The notes beneath the pieces were generated by a model. That model saw only the letters and a list, made by a program, of their open reading frames with translations. It was not told the origin of the DNA and did no database searches. Below are positions 11,508 to 23,250 of a stretch of 64,000 bases of DNA, piece after piece. A program made the translations under genes and the position numbers. Source of the stretch: Rostratula benghalensis (taxonomy: Eukaryota; Chordata; Aves; Charadriiformes; Rostratulidae); assembly GCA_013399305.1 (NCBI GenBank), contig VXAI01000451.1, positions 1 to 64,000 of the forward strand, in the 5' to 3' direction. Each line of letters begins with the position of its first letter. Position 1 is the stretch's first letter.

Positions 11508-14225
11508 TCTTTTGAAGGTATTTATCCTTTTTAATCCTTTCCCAATAACTTTCTCATTAAGTCACTCAGAGGAAAAGCATGCTGAAAGCCTCTGTGATTC
11601 CATGTGTGTTATTGGGTCAATCAATGCTACAGGTCCCTCTGAAACCTGTTTGGGCTGGGGACTGTTTTACACTGGTGCAGATGATGCCATGGGTCTACTG
11701 ATGGTCTTGATCACACACTGGTGGGACAGTAGAGGTTGCTTCTGGGTGCTTCAAAGGCTCATGGAGCAATTGCCAAAGAGGTCTCTGATGCTCTGTCCTC
11801 TACGTTTCTTCTCAAGTCCCTTCACGGCTGATTTCTCACTGAAAACGTCTTCTTCGTTACAAAGCTCATGTTTCAGAGTGAGTGCTAAATGGTTCACAAC
11901 AGAGAAAAGGATGTGTGCAATTTTTTATGTGTGTTGCTAATTCATCCAGATCCCCATTTTGCTGTAATTAAATGTGGTTTACGTATCAGGTATAATTAAT
12001 ATTCTAGGACATCCAAAAGACAGTACTTAAATACCTAAATTTTGTTAATGGCTTTGGTGTATGAGCCTGTCTTGTAGGCACGGGGCAACCTAATTGTTCA
12101 GGGACTACCTTGGATCTTTCATTAGGGATCTAATGTACCTCCCGGGCTAAACCACCTATTTATCTGGAGGGCAATTGATTATAAACACACATTTACCTAA
12201 CAGATCAATCATAATAGCTGAGATTATACTGCCAATCTGCTTTTAGTGGATTTTTATCAATTGGTACTAAAATGTCACTTATTAATGTCTTCTATACCTT
12301 TGCTGGCTCTTGATAAAATTCAAGTAGGAGGTTCTTGTTTAAAAAAAAATGCATAAATGCCATATTTGAGAGCTATCTGGTAATTCTAGAGATTATTTAT
12401 TAATCTGATTTGCCAACGTTCCTTTGGTTCAAAAAACAGATGGGTAAATTAAGATTGTGGGCCGCTTCTGTAAACACAGATAAATTGTCTGTAATGAGCT
12501 TGTGGTTTAGGTCTTGTCTCAACCCTCTGTGCTCCTGTAGGATATAATCCAAATTTCGTTTATAGGAGAGAGAAAAGTCTCTGCTGACTACAGCAGGGTT
12601 GGGATCACCACTCTCACTGTTACTGGCCACACGAGGAAAAAGGCAGAAGTCGGGACCAGACCTTCTCAAGAACTTCTAGCTCTCTCTGGATGTCCAGGAA
12701 ATGTTTGTATCCAAGAGCAAAAATCCATGTATCGTGTGCTATTTTCCCAGAGGCACGTGCTGAAGGAAATAAATGAGCCCTGTGTGTAAGAATTCAGGAA
12801 AATGAATGAAAGTAAGATTTACATGGCCAGGTTCTTGTACTTTCACTTCTTCTTGGCATCATAATTTTCACCCCTTTAGGAATCCCTTATAAAAATAGTG
12901 GAACATCTTGTGATACTGGGGGAACATAATACCCAATGTAGGGGACCAGAGCCTGGCATGGAGTGTGTCCCACTGGGTGCACGTATTGTCACACCATGGG
13001 TGTTGAGGGTGCCTGCTTGAAAAATACCCAAGAAATGATAAAAATTTTCATGTTTCTGGCCTCTGTATCATGCCAGAGAAGCCTTCTGTTTTTTTTTTTT
13101 TTTTTTCCCTCAGGCTGCATCCTTGTGACTACAAGCAACAGGGCACATCCACCCCTATGGAATCTCTGAGCAGAGCCCATGGCCCTGCCGCTCCCTGAGC
13201 ACAAAGAGAAGGATGGGGAGGAAGATCCGTGTGGGCAGGCGGTGGCCCGAGGGGTGGTGGGCAGCAGCCTGTGTGCACGAGAGCGTGCTGAGGGATGGGG
13301 AGAGCCATTCCAGTTCCATGTATTATTCACTGAAACACCTCCTGAGTCCTCTTTTCAGGTGATGACGCCCCGCCGTGCAACGGTTAAATCTCATCCTGCC
13401 CCTGGAGCATGTTACAGTGCTCCTTCCCTATATGTGACTTAATGTGTTTTTTGGGTTTTTTTAAATCAATTTCATACACACTAGAGGTAGAACACCTCTG
13501 TCAGTGTACCCCATGTCACGGCATTGAATGTCCCTCTGTGTTCTGCGTTGTGTTGGGTAGGAAAGTGCCCCGTGACCGATTCATACTGTTCTTAACAGCT
13601 TTCATACTGTTCTTAACAGCCTACAGTTTTCTCCCCACGGCTTCTGTGTGGCTTTGTAGATCACCCTGCCCCACAGCATCGGAGGCTGAGTGGGGAATAG
13701 GTCTGGAATGACACTGGATGAAAAATACAGGGCTACCATTGAGAAGCAAAATCGCAAAAGAAATGTCCCAAGCCATCCCATGATTTTAGGGACAAAATAA
13801 TTGCTCTAGACATGTAAGAGTATCTTTAAAATATATCACCTTGTTTGGAGGCCTCATGACCTCTTGGGTGGACGTGACTGGCTCATAGTGGGCATTTACT
13901 GATGTGGGGCTGTGATGCATCTCCCTTTGGTGAGCAGATGGCACTGAAGAACCCAGACAGATCTCATCTTCAATGCTCTTCTCTGTCCAGCCCAAAACTT
14001 TAAGTTTTCTGCTCTTTGGGACCAGAGATATCTTTCATTGGATCAAGTTCAGAGGTGAGAATGGCCTTTGCATGTGGCTGCTCTTTGTGGTACTACTGCT
14101 CTGGAAGCAGCTGACAAGCAACAGAATTGTTGAAACTCTTGAAAAATGTTGATTAATCTTTTGAATATATACACCCTTTACTGGCTCTTAGGGTGGTTCT
14201 TCATGGAATGTGGTCAGTTCACTTG
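11508..14225. other. Non-genic interval
   Basis: No gene is supported. It holds T18 at 13089-13106 and a 21-bp tandem duplication at 13580-13620. 11950-12420 is AT-rich and unique and could be regulatory, but nothing specific marks it. A 162-codon open frame at 11452-11940 begins inside the CR1 3' end and is therefore not a gene. Confidence 0.5.
13580..13620. repeat. 21-bp tandem duplication, two copies
   Basis: The 20-mer TTCATACTGTTCTTAACAGC occurs at 13580-13599 and again identically at 13601-13620, separated by one T. This is a small, recent-looking tandem duplication. Confidence 0.9.
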
Positions 14226-14310
14226 GGGGACTTGGCCGTAACCACTCCAATTGGATTTTGGAGCTGATGGTCTTAATGCTCTTTTCCAACCAAAATGATT
14301 CTATGATTTG
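14226..14310 (+). mobile_element. CR1 3' terminal remnant
   Basis: TTGGAGCTGATGGTCTTAATG, CTTTTCCAACCAAAATGATT and CTATGATT at the end match the last part of a CR1 element (normally a GATGATCTT..GGTCTTTTCCAACC block plus the octamer). Only the last 60-85 bases are recognisable, so the start is approximate. Confidence 0.75.
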
Positions 14311-17283
14311 TTTTAGTGTGAGCAATAGAGTGTGTCATTTGGATGTGTGTAAGGAAAGAACACAGAAATGGAAAACAGGTCTTTGATTGAAAAGAGAAAG
14401 CAGATTCTTAAGGGACTGTGCTTTTTTTTTTTTTTTTCCCTCTTACTTTTGTCCTTCTTTTCATTCACTGAACTGGTGCACACCTAATGTACATTTTGTG
14501 TGAATCTCTGCTTTAGTATGTGCACTCAGCAGCAGGAGGGTTAGTGAGAAATGTAGAATACCTCAGGTTGGGGAATGCTGGGGAATGGAGAAAGAGATTT
14601 TGTCCCCTGTTCTTGTTCCATGCTGTATTCAAGAATCTGATGTCTGTCTCCTCCTGCTTTCTCAAAATTAGCAGGTAGGAGTGTAGTATTTGTGAGGTGC
14701 ATTTATTAAGTAGTGATGTTCTTTGTATTATTGTTCTTCTCTACTTTCTGCTTGATCAGCTGTACCCTCTGGCATCAATGTTCCAGGAACAAACTATGCT
14801 ATTACGAAGATGAAATTAAGAGTTCTAAAGCTTGATTCCTTTGTTGGTTTTGGTTTTGGTTTTTTTTCTTTCTTTCTTTTTTTTTTTTTCCTATTTCTTT
14901 TTTACCCATCAGTATTACAGGTGGGTGAGTATTAAAGGTGTTGCCTGAGGTTTTTGTTATATGGAGGCTAAATGAGCATGGGAAGGTGATATTTTGTGAA
15001 AACACAGTCTCTAAATATTTCAGAGGCAAGTTTCTTTTCCATAAATACCTGTCTGTAACTTCTGGTGGTAAATTCATAACACAGGATGGATGATTCATGA
15101 CTTGGGGATGTGTGCACACCTTGAGATAATGTTAGTTAGATAGTTTTTATGGATATGTTGAGATTATTATGATCATCCTAGTAGCACATTTGATAAATGA
15201 ACGTAATTACAAATACAATAGCAATTGATGCGATCACAGTGTTTACAAAGTGCGGTTCATTTTTCGTATCGATTGGAACTTTCAGAGAAGGTGTGGAAGT
15301 ATTCACTGAGCTCTGGGAAAACAAAAAGCCATGGCTGTGAAGAAGGAGCCTGGTCAGGGGCACCGGTGAAGCCCCTGCACTTGGTCTCTGCTGAGCAGCT
15401 TTTGGAGTAGAGTGAAAGCGCAGGCTGCGGTGTCTTTCCCGTGCAACCTCCCCGCTGGAGAATTTCACAGACACTTGATTTGCCTTTTTCTCCCTGAAAA
15501 AGGCAAAATTCTACATGGGTAGAGTCTTGCTGAAAACACCAGTTTTTGCTCCTCCTCAGCTTAAGAGGGAGAAAGGTAATACTTGTTTTTAATTACACCA
15601 AATATTTATTTTAAAGTAGATATTATAAAACAAACCACAAAGCAACACACACTACACACCCCCCCCACACTGTTCTGCTCTGATTTTGTTGACAGTTATT
15701 AGTTATAAAATAGAGTAGTGTCTTTTGGAAAGCTCATGATTTTCTTTTTTTTTTAGCTCAGGCTTTTAACATAATTTAGAATTTCTGTGATTATGGGATA
15801 CATTCAGATGCCTACCCGTGAAGGCTGGTAAGCATTTTCCTCTTGGGGAACATGCTCCTCATATAAACTGGCTCATGAAAAGAAAAGCTGCAGAGCAAAG
15901 AGATCAAAGTTAGAATTGCTCCAAAGGAAGGAGATGATGCTGTGTCAGTCACGAAGGGAATATCGAACCAGCTCCGAGATCAGCTGTGAAATCGCACCTG
16001 GGGAGACTCGCCCAGAGGAACCCAGGGGGGAGCTTGAGGAGTCCTAGAGGAAGGAGAGAAACTGGGTTTAAGAGTTGAAGTCTGTTGGGTAAGTCTGTCC
16101 TTCTAGCTCTGTGTGTCCCCCTGGGATTAGAAGGGATTCCTCACAGTGAAATGCCAACTTTTATGACTTTTCAGAAAAAGCCTGTTACGCTTGCATATAT
16201 TCAGTGATGTCCAATTTGTGATGCACTTGGTTTCCTCTCTAGTGTTCCTGTAGCTGCTGGTGCTTTTTTAACTTCCAGCTTTTGCAGTCGTCTGATGACT
16301 TCTTTCCTTCCCTCTGCCTTCCTTAGTGTCCAGGGATCCAGAAACCGACGCACAAGGCTTCACCTCATGGTGGTGTTTCTCTGGCAGGTGCCTTGGTCTT
16401 GTTGCTTCTGCTGCTTCTGCAGTGACATCAGCAGCTTGGTAAGGGCTTATGAACAGTGGAATTAAAGAGATCTGCAATGTTTGCCTCTGTAACAAAACAC
16501 ACCTCATGATGCTCTTTGGTTTTCTTGTGCTGAAAGGCCAGAATTAGTTAAAAAAAACCCATGTGAGCATCAGTTTGTCATGCAGTCAGGTTAAGTGAGG
16601 GGGTAGTGGGGAAAAGGATTTTCTCTTACAGCCAGGTCCTTCCGTTTGGGGTGAGCTGACAAACAGAGCCACAAGTTGCTTTTCAGTCCATGTTGTTTAG
16701 AGCAGCCACTAATTACTGGGACCAGTATTTCAGAGCAGTTTTCCAGTTTGACATGCGGGCACAGTATGCTAGCGGCTGTGTGCGTTTCCTGCTAGAGTGC
16801 ATAAAAGTTACTGCTTATTTTTCCACAGAAAGCTATTTGGTACAACATTCTTTTCTTGGTTGTGATTATTTTTAACACCTCCCAGTGGTGGAATTCCCAT
16901 GCAGGTCAGGTTTTGTTCCTTGTTATCAGGTACTTTGGTTGTACTACTTGGGGGAGAGAGTAGGGGTGGTACGGGGAGGTGTTACCTTAAAATTAAAAAT
17001 TTAGGACTGTTGAATGTCTAAATAGTTTTTAGTATCTGTCATCCCTTCCCTTCCAAATCATTGAAAACCACACGCTGACATGTACTTTGTACACATAAAA
17101 TCATATTACTCACTTATTGTGTAGCCATCAGCAAGAGGGGAACAGGATGTATGGTTAGTACCACAGTCAACATCACAGGGCTCCCAAACCTCACGTGGTA
17201 AGACACGACAGAGGAAGAGGAGGGTTGTATGTCCAGCTGAAATTGAGGGTAAGATCAGCCCACAGCTGACAGTACCTGAAGGG
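14311..17283. other. Non-genic interval with simple T tracts
   Basis: No gene is supported. It holds T16 at 14422-14437, a T-rich tract with TTTTGG and CTTT units at 14842-14903, and a C-run near 15659-15666. The rest is unique sequence without transposon words that I recognise. Confidence 0.5.
14842..14903 (-). repeat. T-rich simple repeat
   Basis: TTTTGG units pass into CTTT units and then a T-run. On the minus strand this is an A-rich tract with CCAAAA units, like the plus-strand A/C tracts elsewhere in the window. Confidence 0.8.
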
Positions 17284-17578
17284 TACTCTTTATCAGGGAG
17301 TGCACTGACAGGATGATGAGGGGTAAATGGTTTTAAATTGAAAGAGGGGAGATGGAGCTGAGCTGTGGGGAAGAAGTTCTTTGGGGTGAGGGTGGTGAGA
17401 GCCTGGCCCAAGTTGCCCAGAGAAGCTGTGGCTGCCCCATCCCTGGAGGGGTTCAAGGCCAGGTTGGAGGGGGCTTGGAGGGACCTGGGCTGGTGGGAGG
17501 TGTCCCTGCCCAGGGCAGGGGGTTGGAACTCAATGATTTTGAAGTTCCCTTCCAACTCTAACCATTCTATGATTCTAT
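17284..17578 (+). mobile_element. CR1 LINE, young-looking 3' fragment
   Basis: It starts in ACTCTTTATCAGGGAG and continues with ATGGTTTTAAATTGAAAGAG, GAAGTTCTTTGGGGTGAGGG, TTGCCCAGAGAAGCTGTGGC, the GGGGTTCAAGGCCAGG block, AACTCAATGATTTTGAAG and CCATTCTATGATTCTATAA. It has the same subtype and nearly the same sequence as the copy at 11228-11507, and the minus-strand copy at 62953-63124 also belongs here. It keeps the complete 3' end. An open frame of 192 codons on the minus strand across it is a chance frame. Confidence 0.94.
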
Positions 17579-20500
17579 AACCAGAGCACTGAAGTTTTCT
17601 GGGGTAGCAGTGGCTGCACCACCACATTCTGCAGGTGCTGTCAATAGAGGAAGCCTTCAATTCTGCTTCTCTCCAGCTTTCCATCCTGAAGAAGGACCCT
17701 TGGAAGAACCCTTCAGGATCTCAGCGGAAAATTCCCGTCCTTTGTCAAATCAGACAAGGTTCACCTTGTGAGTAGTTGATCGTCCTTAGCTCCTCTTGGC
17801 TGGAATGTGATTTAAGGGTACTTAGTACCTTGCATTAATTGTCTCTAAATGTGCAGGAGGCATTAAAATGAAATTCTTTTAATGAAGTGACATTAAACAT
17901 TCAGTACTCCGGACCCAGCTGAGTACCTGGTTGGGGAGGGTTGTGTGTCCCCTGGCTGGGGACAGGGTCAGGACAGGAGCTGCCATCCTGGGTGAGGTGG
18001 CCAAGGACAGGAGAGGTGCAGCTCGGGCAGCCTGAGGTGGACAAACTGGTTGAGGAGGTTCTCTGTTCACTTGTTTGTCCTTTCCTCTATTTGCAGAGTT
18101 CTTGGCTTCGGCAGCTTCGTCCCCTGCACAAAGCGGGACGTGTCTGTGCTCAAGTCAGCTTTTCTTAATACTTTTCTTGGTTTTCTGATTGTCCTGGATA
18201 TTTTTTTTCCCCTGTAGAGAGGGCATAACATTGGAAAACTTCCTAGGGTTACAAAGGAAGCAAGTTTTAGTGGAATGTTCTGCTGTTGCGTGTTCTGTAG
18301 GGAAGCAGTTGCACCAGCAGTGGCAGGTGAAGCTAAGGAGCAGGCTGGAAGCAGAAATCCTAAAATATTTCAACCAACCCATGGCTGCTGAGGAGCTGTT
18401 TGTGTCTCTGCCCATTGGAGAGGAGGTTTCTCCCTTTTAACCATCGTTTGTTGGTCTGATCCCCAAATTTCCCCTCGTTTACCTGTTGTGCCATTGTGTT
18501 TCTCCTGCCGGGTCCCCCCTGCTCTGCTTAGGGAAGATTTATCACCCTGATCAAGTAGTTGTACAAAGGCGATTGCAGGAAGGAGAAAAACCTCACTTCT
18601 TGTAGGCCTGGCTTTCCCTTTTCATCCCATTTTGCCGCAATCAGCGCCTCGTAAACCGCTCCCCTCAGCGAATGTAAATTTCATTAAAGCCTCTTGGTTC
18701 CCTGCCCACTTCTCCACCCTGAATCCGATCGCTGTTATTATTTCTGCCTGTGTCACTTTTATTTTCTCTTACCTCTTCCCCCTCGGTTTTATGTAAATAA
18801 TGTTTGGATAATGGAGTGAAATGGTTTCCATGGAGCTGAACAAATACAGGTCACAGTGTGTGGGACTCCTCTGTACCTGAACATAAAGGTGAACATGTAT
18901 ATAATTTTTAATTATTTGGTTTCTTACAACTGAGAAATAAGTTTTTTGCGTCCTGTAGCTTCATTTTGCTGATGACAAAAATTAGTTCCTTATGAATTCT
19001 GCAAAAATAATTTTGCCTTTCAAATGGTAATTTTTTCACTGTGTTCATACTTTTTTTTTTTTTTTAAAAAAAATGACACTATCATGCATTACACCATCTG
19101 ATTAAAAAATCTGCTGGAATAATATTTGCACTGAACATCTGTCATTGGCAGCTGTAAATATGTTCTGTATTTATCTACAAGAAATCAAGTTAAGAGCCCC
19201 TTGCAGTCAGCAGAACTTTCACTGGAGGGGTAAGACCGCCGTTCCCAAGCAGTTTCTTTAGATGTAAATGCCCTGAAATAGGTTAAGCACGTGGGTCATT
19301 AATTTTGAAACCCCCCTGAGGTTGTGGGGATTATTTTTAAAGTGCTCGAGAAGGGTTGCTGTCAGGGAGAAAAGTTGCAATTGCAACTTTTGGGGGAAAA
19401 TGAAGGTGTGGTTTGGGGGGGTTTAGCTCTCTCCTCCGCTGCTGCTGCCCGGGGAAAGCCAGCACAGGACCTTCCCGGGGGCCAATGTCCCCCTTGGGTT
19501 TTTTCTGTGCTGGATATGGGTAAAAGCCTGGAGAAAGTCAACAGGAAAGGTGTTGTGAAAAGAGGAGTGTGTATTACAGTCCGTCTGCCCCATTGTGCGG
19601 GCACCTCTGTCCCTAGGTTTCACGTCTCTGTTTCACCCTCTGCAAACAAGGAGAGAGGATTTCATTCATCCTCAAAGAAAGAGGATGATAAAATGGATAT
19701 TATGAGCTTTATTTCACTGTCTGGGGTGCCACCTGAGTAGAATTTACATTGTCTAACCTTATGCAGACCCCATCTTTCCCCGTGAACTCTGCAGAGGGGC
19801 TGAGCTGGATGGATTCAGAAGGGCTTTCTCAGCAGCCCAAGTCGTGACAGCAGTGACAGAAGCTGCCCAGGAGTTGGGCATGAGACCCCTTCTGAACGCC
19901 CACCGGTGTATTTGATATGTAGCATGGTAACGTGGGGTGATGATGAAGCCCAGGAGGAAAGTCTAAGAACTTGCCTTTTAAGGTTCATTAGTGGTGGTTC
20001 TGCTGTTCATAAACCTCACCCTTCTTGGGAAAATTCAGGCTGAATCTTGGAGCGAAGAAGAGGGTGACCTTAAATAATGAAATCTGCAGCAGGTGAAGAC
20101 CTGGATGAGTGATGAAAGGTAAGTTCTCAACTCCACACACATGGAAGCTTGGAGAAATGAGGTTGGGTCTCACTCTCTGAAGCTCAACCTGGGCTGTATT
20201 GTCGGGGAGGGGGGGGAACCCCAGACCAAAGGTTCTTTAATTGAAAATTCCCTGCCAAGACTTTTAAGGCATTTATGCCTGGAGTGAATTCCCTGGGTGG
20301 GGATGCAGGTCATTTTGTATTTACAGGGTAGCCAACGACTAGAAACTGCATCTTGTGCCTTAAGTGATCAATCAGACAGGAAAAAAAAAAAAAAAAAGCT
20401 TAAGCCAACAGGCTCGAGAAGAGTCCGTGGGCAATCCTCAGTTATCCCTGGTACTGTGAATGAGTTGTTGAATAAATAAGAATAACTTATAAATGTATGT

Positions 20501-20805
20501 AATAAATTAATATCAGCAGAATTTTGTATAGGGATAATTCACAAGCAGAAAAGGGTGGTACATTTTTCAAAAAAAATTTTCCCTGCAAATAATTCATCTG
20601 TCACTGCGATCATCATCTCGCATGGGTCCCGGTGGTGAATGAGGAATGAGTACGGCCTCCACAGTGATATACAGATATATTGTCTTCAGCTGACAGCATT
20701 AAACAATCCCACCACCACTTTCTGTGCCAGATGGAGCCTGGGAGACCTCCTGCAGAGCCCTGTGCTGCAGCCCATTGTGGTACCCCACTCTGAAGGTGAC
20801 GATGG
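17579..20805. other. Non-genic interval with candidate noncoding element
   Basis: No gene is supported. 18600-18920 is a repeat-free block with AT-rich words (GTAAATTTCATTAAAGC, TTTTATGTAAATAATG) that resembles a conserved noncoding element. T15 followed by A8 lies at 19051-19073. The 22-bp palindrome at 19370-19391 is listed separately. A17 lies at 20381-20397. Confidence 0.45.
19370..19391. repeat. Perfect 22-bp palindrome
   Basis: The half AAAAGTTGCAA (19370-19380) is followed directly by its exact reverse complement TTGCAACTTTT (19381-19391), with no spacer. The centre reads TTGCAATTGCAA. Its function is unknown; it could be a symmetric protein-binding site or a cruciform-prone sequence. 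Confidence 0.95.
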
Positions 20806-20900
20806 GACAAGGGATTGAGGTGTTCCTGCTCCATCAGGGGGATTGGACTAGATGGTCTTCCAAGGTCCCTTCCAATTCCTGATATTCTGTGATTCTGTGA
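20806..20900 (+). mobile_element. CR1 3' terminal fragment (ATTCTGTG type)
   Basis: TGTTCCTGCTCCATCAGGGG, GATTGGACTAGATGGTCTTC and AAGGTCCCTTCCAATTCCTG, with ATTCTGTGATTCTGTGA at the end, are the 3' terminal words of a CR1 subtype with ATTCTGTG octamers. The 5' boundary is unclear because upstream sequence from about 20730 is only loosely CR1-like. Confidence 0.85.
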
Positions 20901-22879
20901 AAGTGACTGCTGCAAGGACCTCATCTGAGAGAGCTTTGTGCTGGGATTAGAGGTGCCCACAACAATGTCAAGCCCTCAATGTCCTTTGCTGGTCTGTCCC
21001 TGCTTGGATGCTAGTGGTTTCCAGCAGACCAGTAAGTGCAGTCCATTAAGGATACTCTCACCCTGCTGGTGGCCATTCCCTCAGCAAGTCCCTTTCTCAC
21101 CCCCAAAAAAGGCAGCAGAAAGGGGTTTGAGAGGGGACCTGCAGCAAAGGCATCAAGTAGGGATAGAAGAGAAAGGTTTGCATCTGACTCCTGTGGTACT
21201 CCCAAGGCTGTTTAAGCTGTGAAATTGTTTGTAGCATAAATTAAGTTTTCCCATGGCCATCCTGATGGCTGGTGCTGGTGGTTCCTCCTGCTGGACAGTG
21301 CTTCTGGTTACTCCCTGTTGGGAGACCAACCCCTTTCACCCAACGCTGCTTTGTGGAACAGAGATTTCTCCAAGGGTAATGTTGCTTTGTTTCATGTTCC
21401 CAACCTTCCAGACACCCCACCTCTGCCTGCATTTTCTGTTCTCCAGGGTGTATTAGGCAACAGCCCAGACTCTTGACAATAGAGATCTGCCTCAGAGCTG
21501 TTCAGAGCAAAAGATGCATTAATAATCCTGCTGTGCCTCAGGACCGGATCAGAACAGCCTCGTAGCTGAGATGCTCAAAGAGGGGTATGGTCCATGGTCC
21601 CCACTCGCCCTGTTTGGGTCAGTGGCTGTGAGGACACACTGCTCCCACCCTGCCCAGATTGGGAAAACTACAGGTATTGAACTTTGGGGAAACGTGGGGA
21701 CTGCGAGGGGGTGAGTCCTGGGCCAGGGCACAAAGTGAGACCTTGGCTTCGGTGGCCTCTCAGGGTGGACAATTCTTCTCTTTTAGAGTATTCTGCTTTA
21801 AAAGTGCTCTGGTGTGGCACTCTGTAAAAAAGCAGTGGAAAACGGTGGGTTTGGTGGAAACAACTCCATCATCAATTGGTAGAAGTGAGAGCTGTCAGGA
21901 GTCCCTGTGGTGTGGGATGGGCTTCTTCATCCTTCATCCTTAGGCACTGGTTGTGGAACAGGAGTTAAGAAGAAAGTGTGTTATTAGAGAGGGTGTATAG
22001 CACAAAGTTGCCCCCGAGTTTGACTTTAATTTAGGTCCTACAGACTCTACCTGTCCCTACAATGGGTTCTTCAACAACAGAGCACGTTGTGTGCAACCAC
22101 AAGTCCTTTTGGCTGCAAGAACGAGGGTCTCAGTGTGGGGAAAATACGCTGCCTGTATCCACAGCCTCCTTTTTTGGGATCCTTGAAAGGGACGAGGTTC
22201 TGTGTCTCTCCTCCGTTTTCATGCTGTGTTTAGAATAACACTGTAGTTCCTCAGCTTCAAAAAACTCAAACCAACGTGGAATTCACATAGGGTGGTAAAG
22301 ACAAACCTGTCATCATCATCTTTATTATTTAAAGGAACAACTTCGTGTAGCCTTCTTTCACTGTAGCATGCCATCGTTGTTATTTAGAAGTCATGTTTAA
22401 ATTATGAAATTAAAATTATTATGACAAATTTTTTTTTTCCTGTAGCCTCATGTTGCGGATTAAGGTTACCAGACTGATAACAGCAGCCTTTAATAGATAT
22501 TAATAAATACGGTTTTCCCTGAAGTTTTGACCTCAACAAGTTTGTGAGGGGAATTATGGCACTTATTATCAGCAGTATGTTACGGTCCAAATTCAGTTAC
22601 TGATGTTGCAGGAAACTATGGAAGTAGTTTTGGTTTAGGTTGAGGCTGAATCAAAGAAGCCCACCCTCCTCAGAAATTAATGGATGCTTTCATTCTTCCT
22701 GGCAGAGCTACTTTATCATTCATATGACTAAACAGACAATCAATTTAACAGCAACGTATGGGAATGGAGGGAATGAACAAATAAGCTATGAATGATGAGA
22801 ATAGAAAAATCAAGCCCCCCTCCCTTATTCCCTTTTAATGGCTAATACCAACAGGGACAAGACCAGTAAAAAGAGGTTA

Positions 22880-23060
22880 ATGAATTGCAAAGATCCTTTA
22901 GGAAGTGATTGACTGGTATTGAAGCTCAGTCAAATCAGTCATAAATATTTACTTTTATTAGCAACAGTGGGTTGCCTGTTATTTCCCATTGATTTTTGGA
23001 GCTGTCAAAAATCTACCACTGTGACTATTATCAAGTGTTTCATTTCGTCAATATTTTCAA
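22880..23060. promoter_or_regulatory. Candidate conserved noncoding element
   Basis: A repeat-free AT-rich block carries TGATTGAC (22907-22914, a PBX/MEIS-type word), TCATAAATATTTAC near 22939 (with a forkhead-type TATTTAC) and CCATTGATTTTT near 22987. Such clustered words occur by chance in AT-rich DNA, so this is a candidate only. It lies directly upstream of the CpG-dense patch at 23161-23250. Confidence 0.3.
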
Positions 23061-23160
23061 GCTGCAAAGAGCCGGACGCAGCCCTGTCCCCGGAACTCTT
23101 TCCTGATCTCCTTGGTAAGTGTGCTGCTGGCAAATGATTGAAAAGGAAGGAAGTCAAAGC

Positions 23161-23250
23161 ACGGTTCACGCCGCCGTGCAGGCGGCTCTCCCCATCACCT
23201 CCCTCCCGTTTAACGCCGCTCGGGGCTCCTCCTGCCGCGATCCTCCCCAG
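23161..23250. other. CpG-dense patch
   Basis: About 11 CpG dinucleotides fall in 90 bp (for example CACGCCGCCGTGC and TGCCGCGATCC), in a neighbourhood that is otherwise CpG-poor. A weaker CpG-rich tail continues to about 23420. It is too short for a classical CpG island. It might be a small regulatory element or an old GC-rich insertion. Confidence 0.6.

Noticed and set aside
17106..17684. 192-codon open frame on the minus strand
   Set aside because: It runs antisense through a CR1 insertion.
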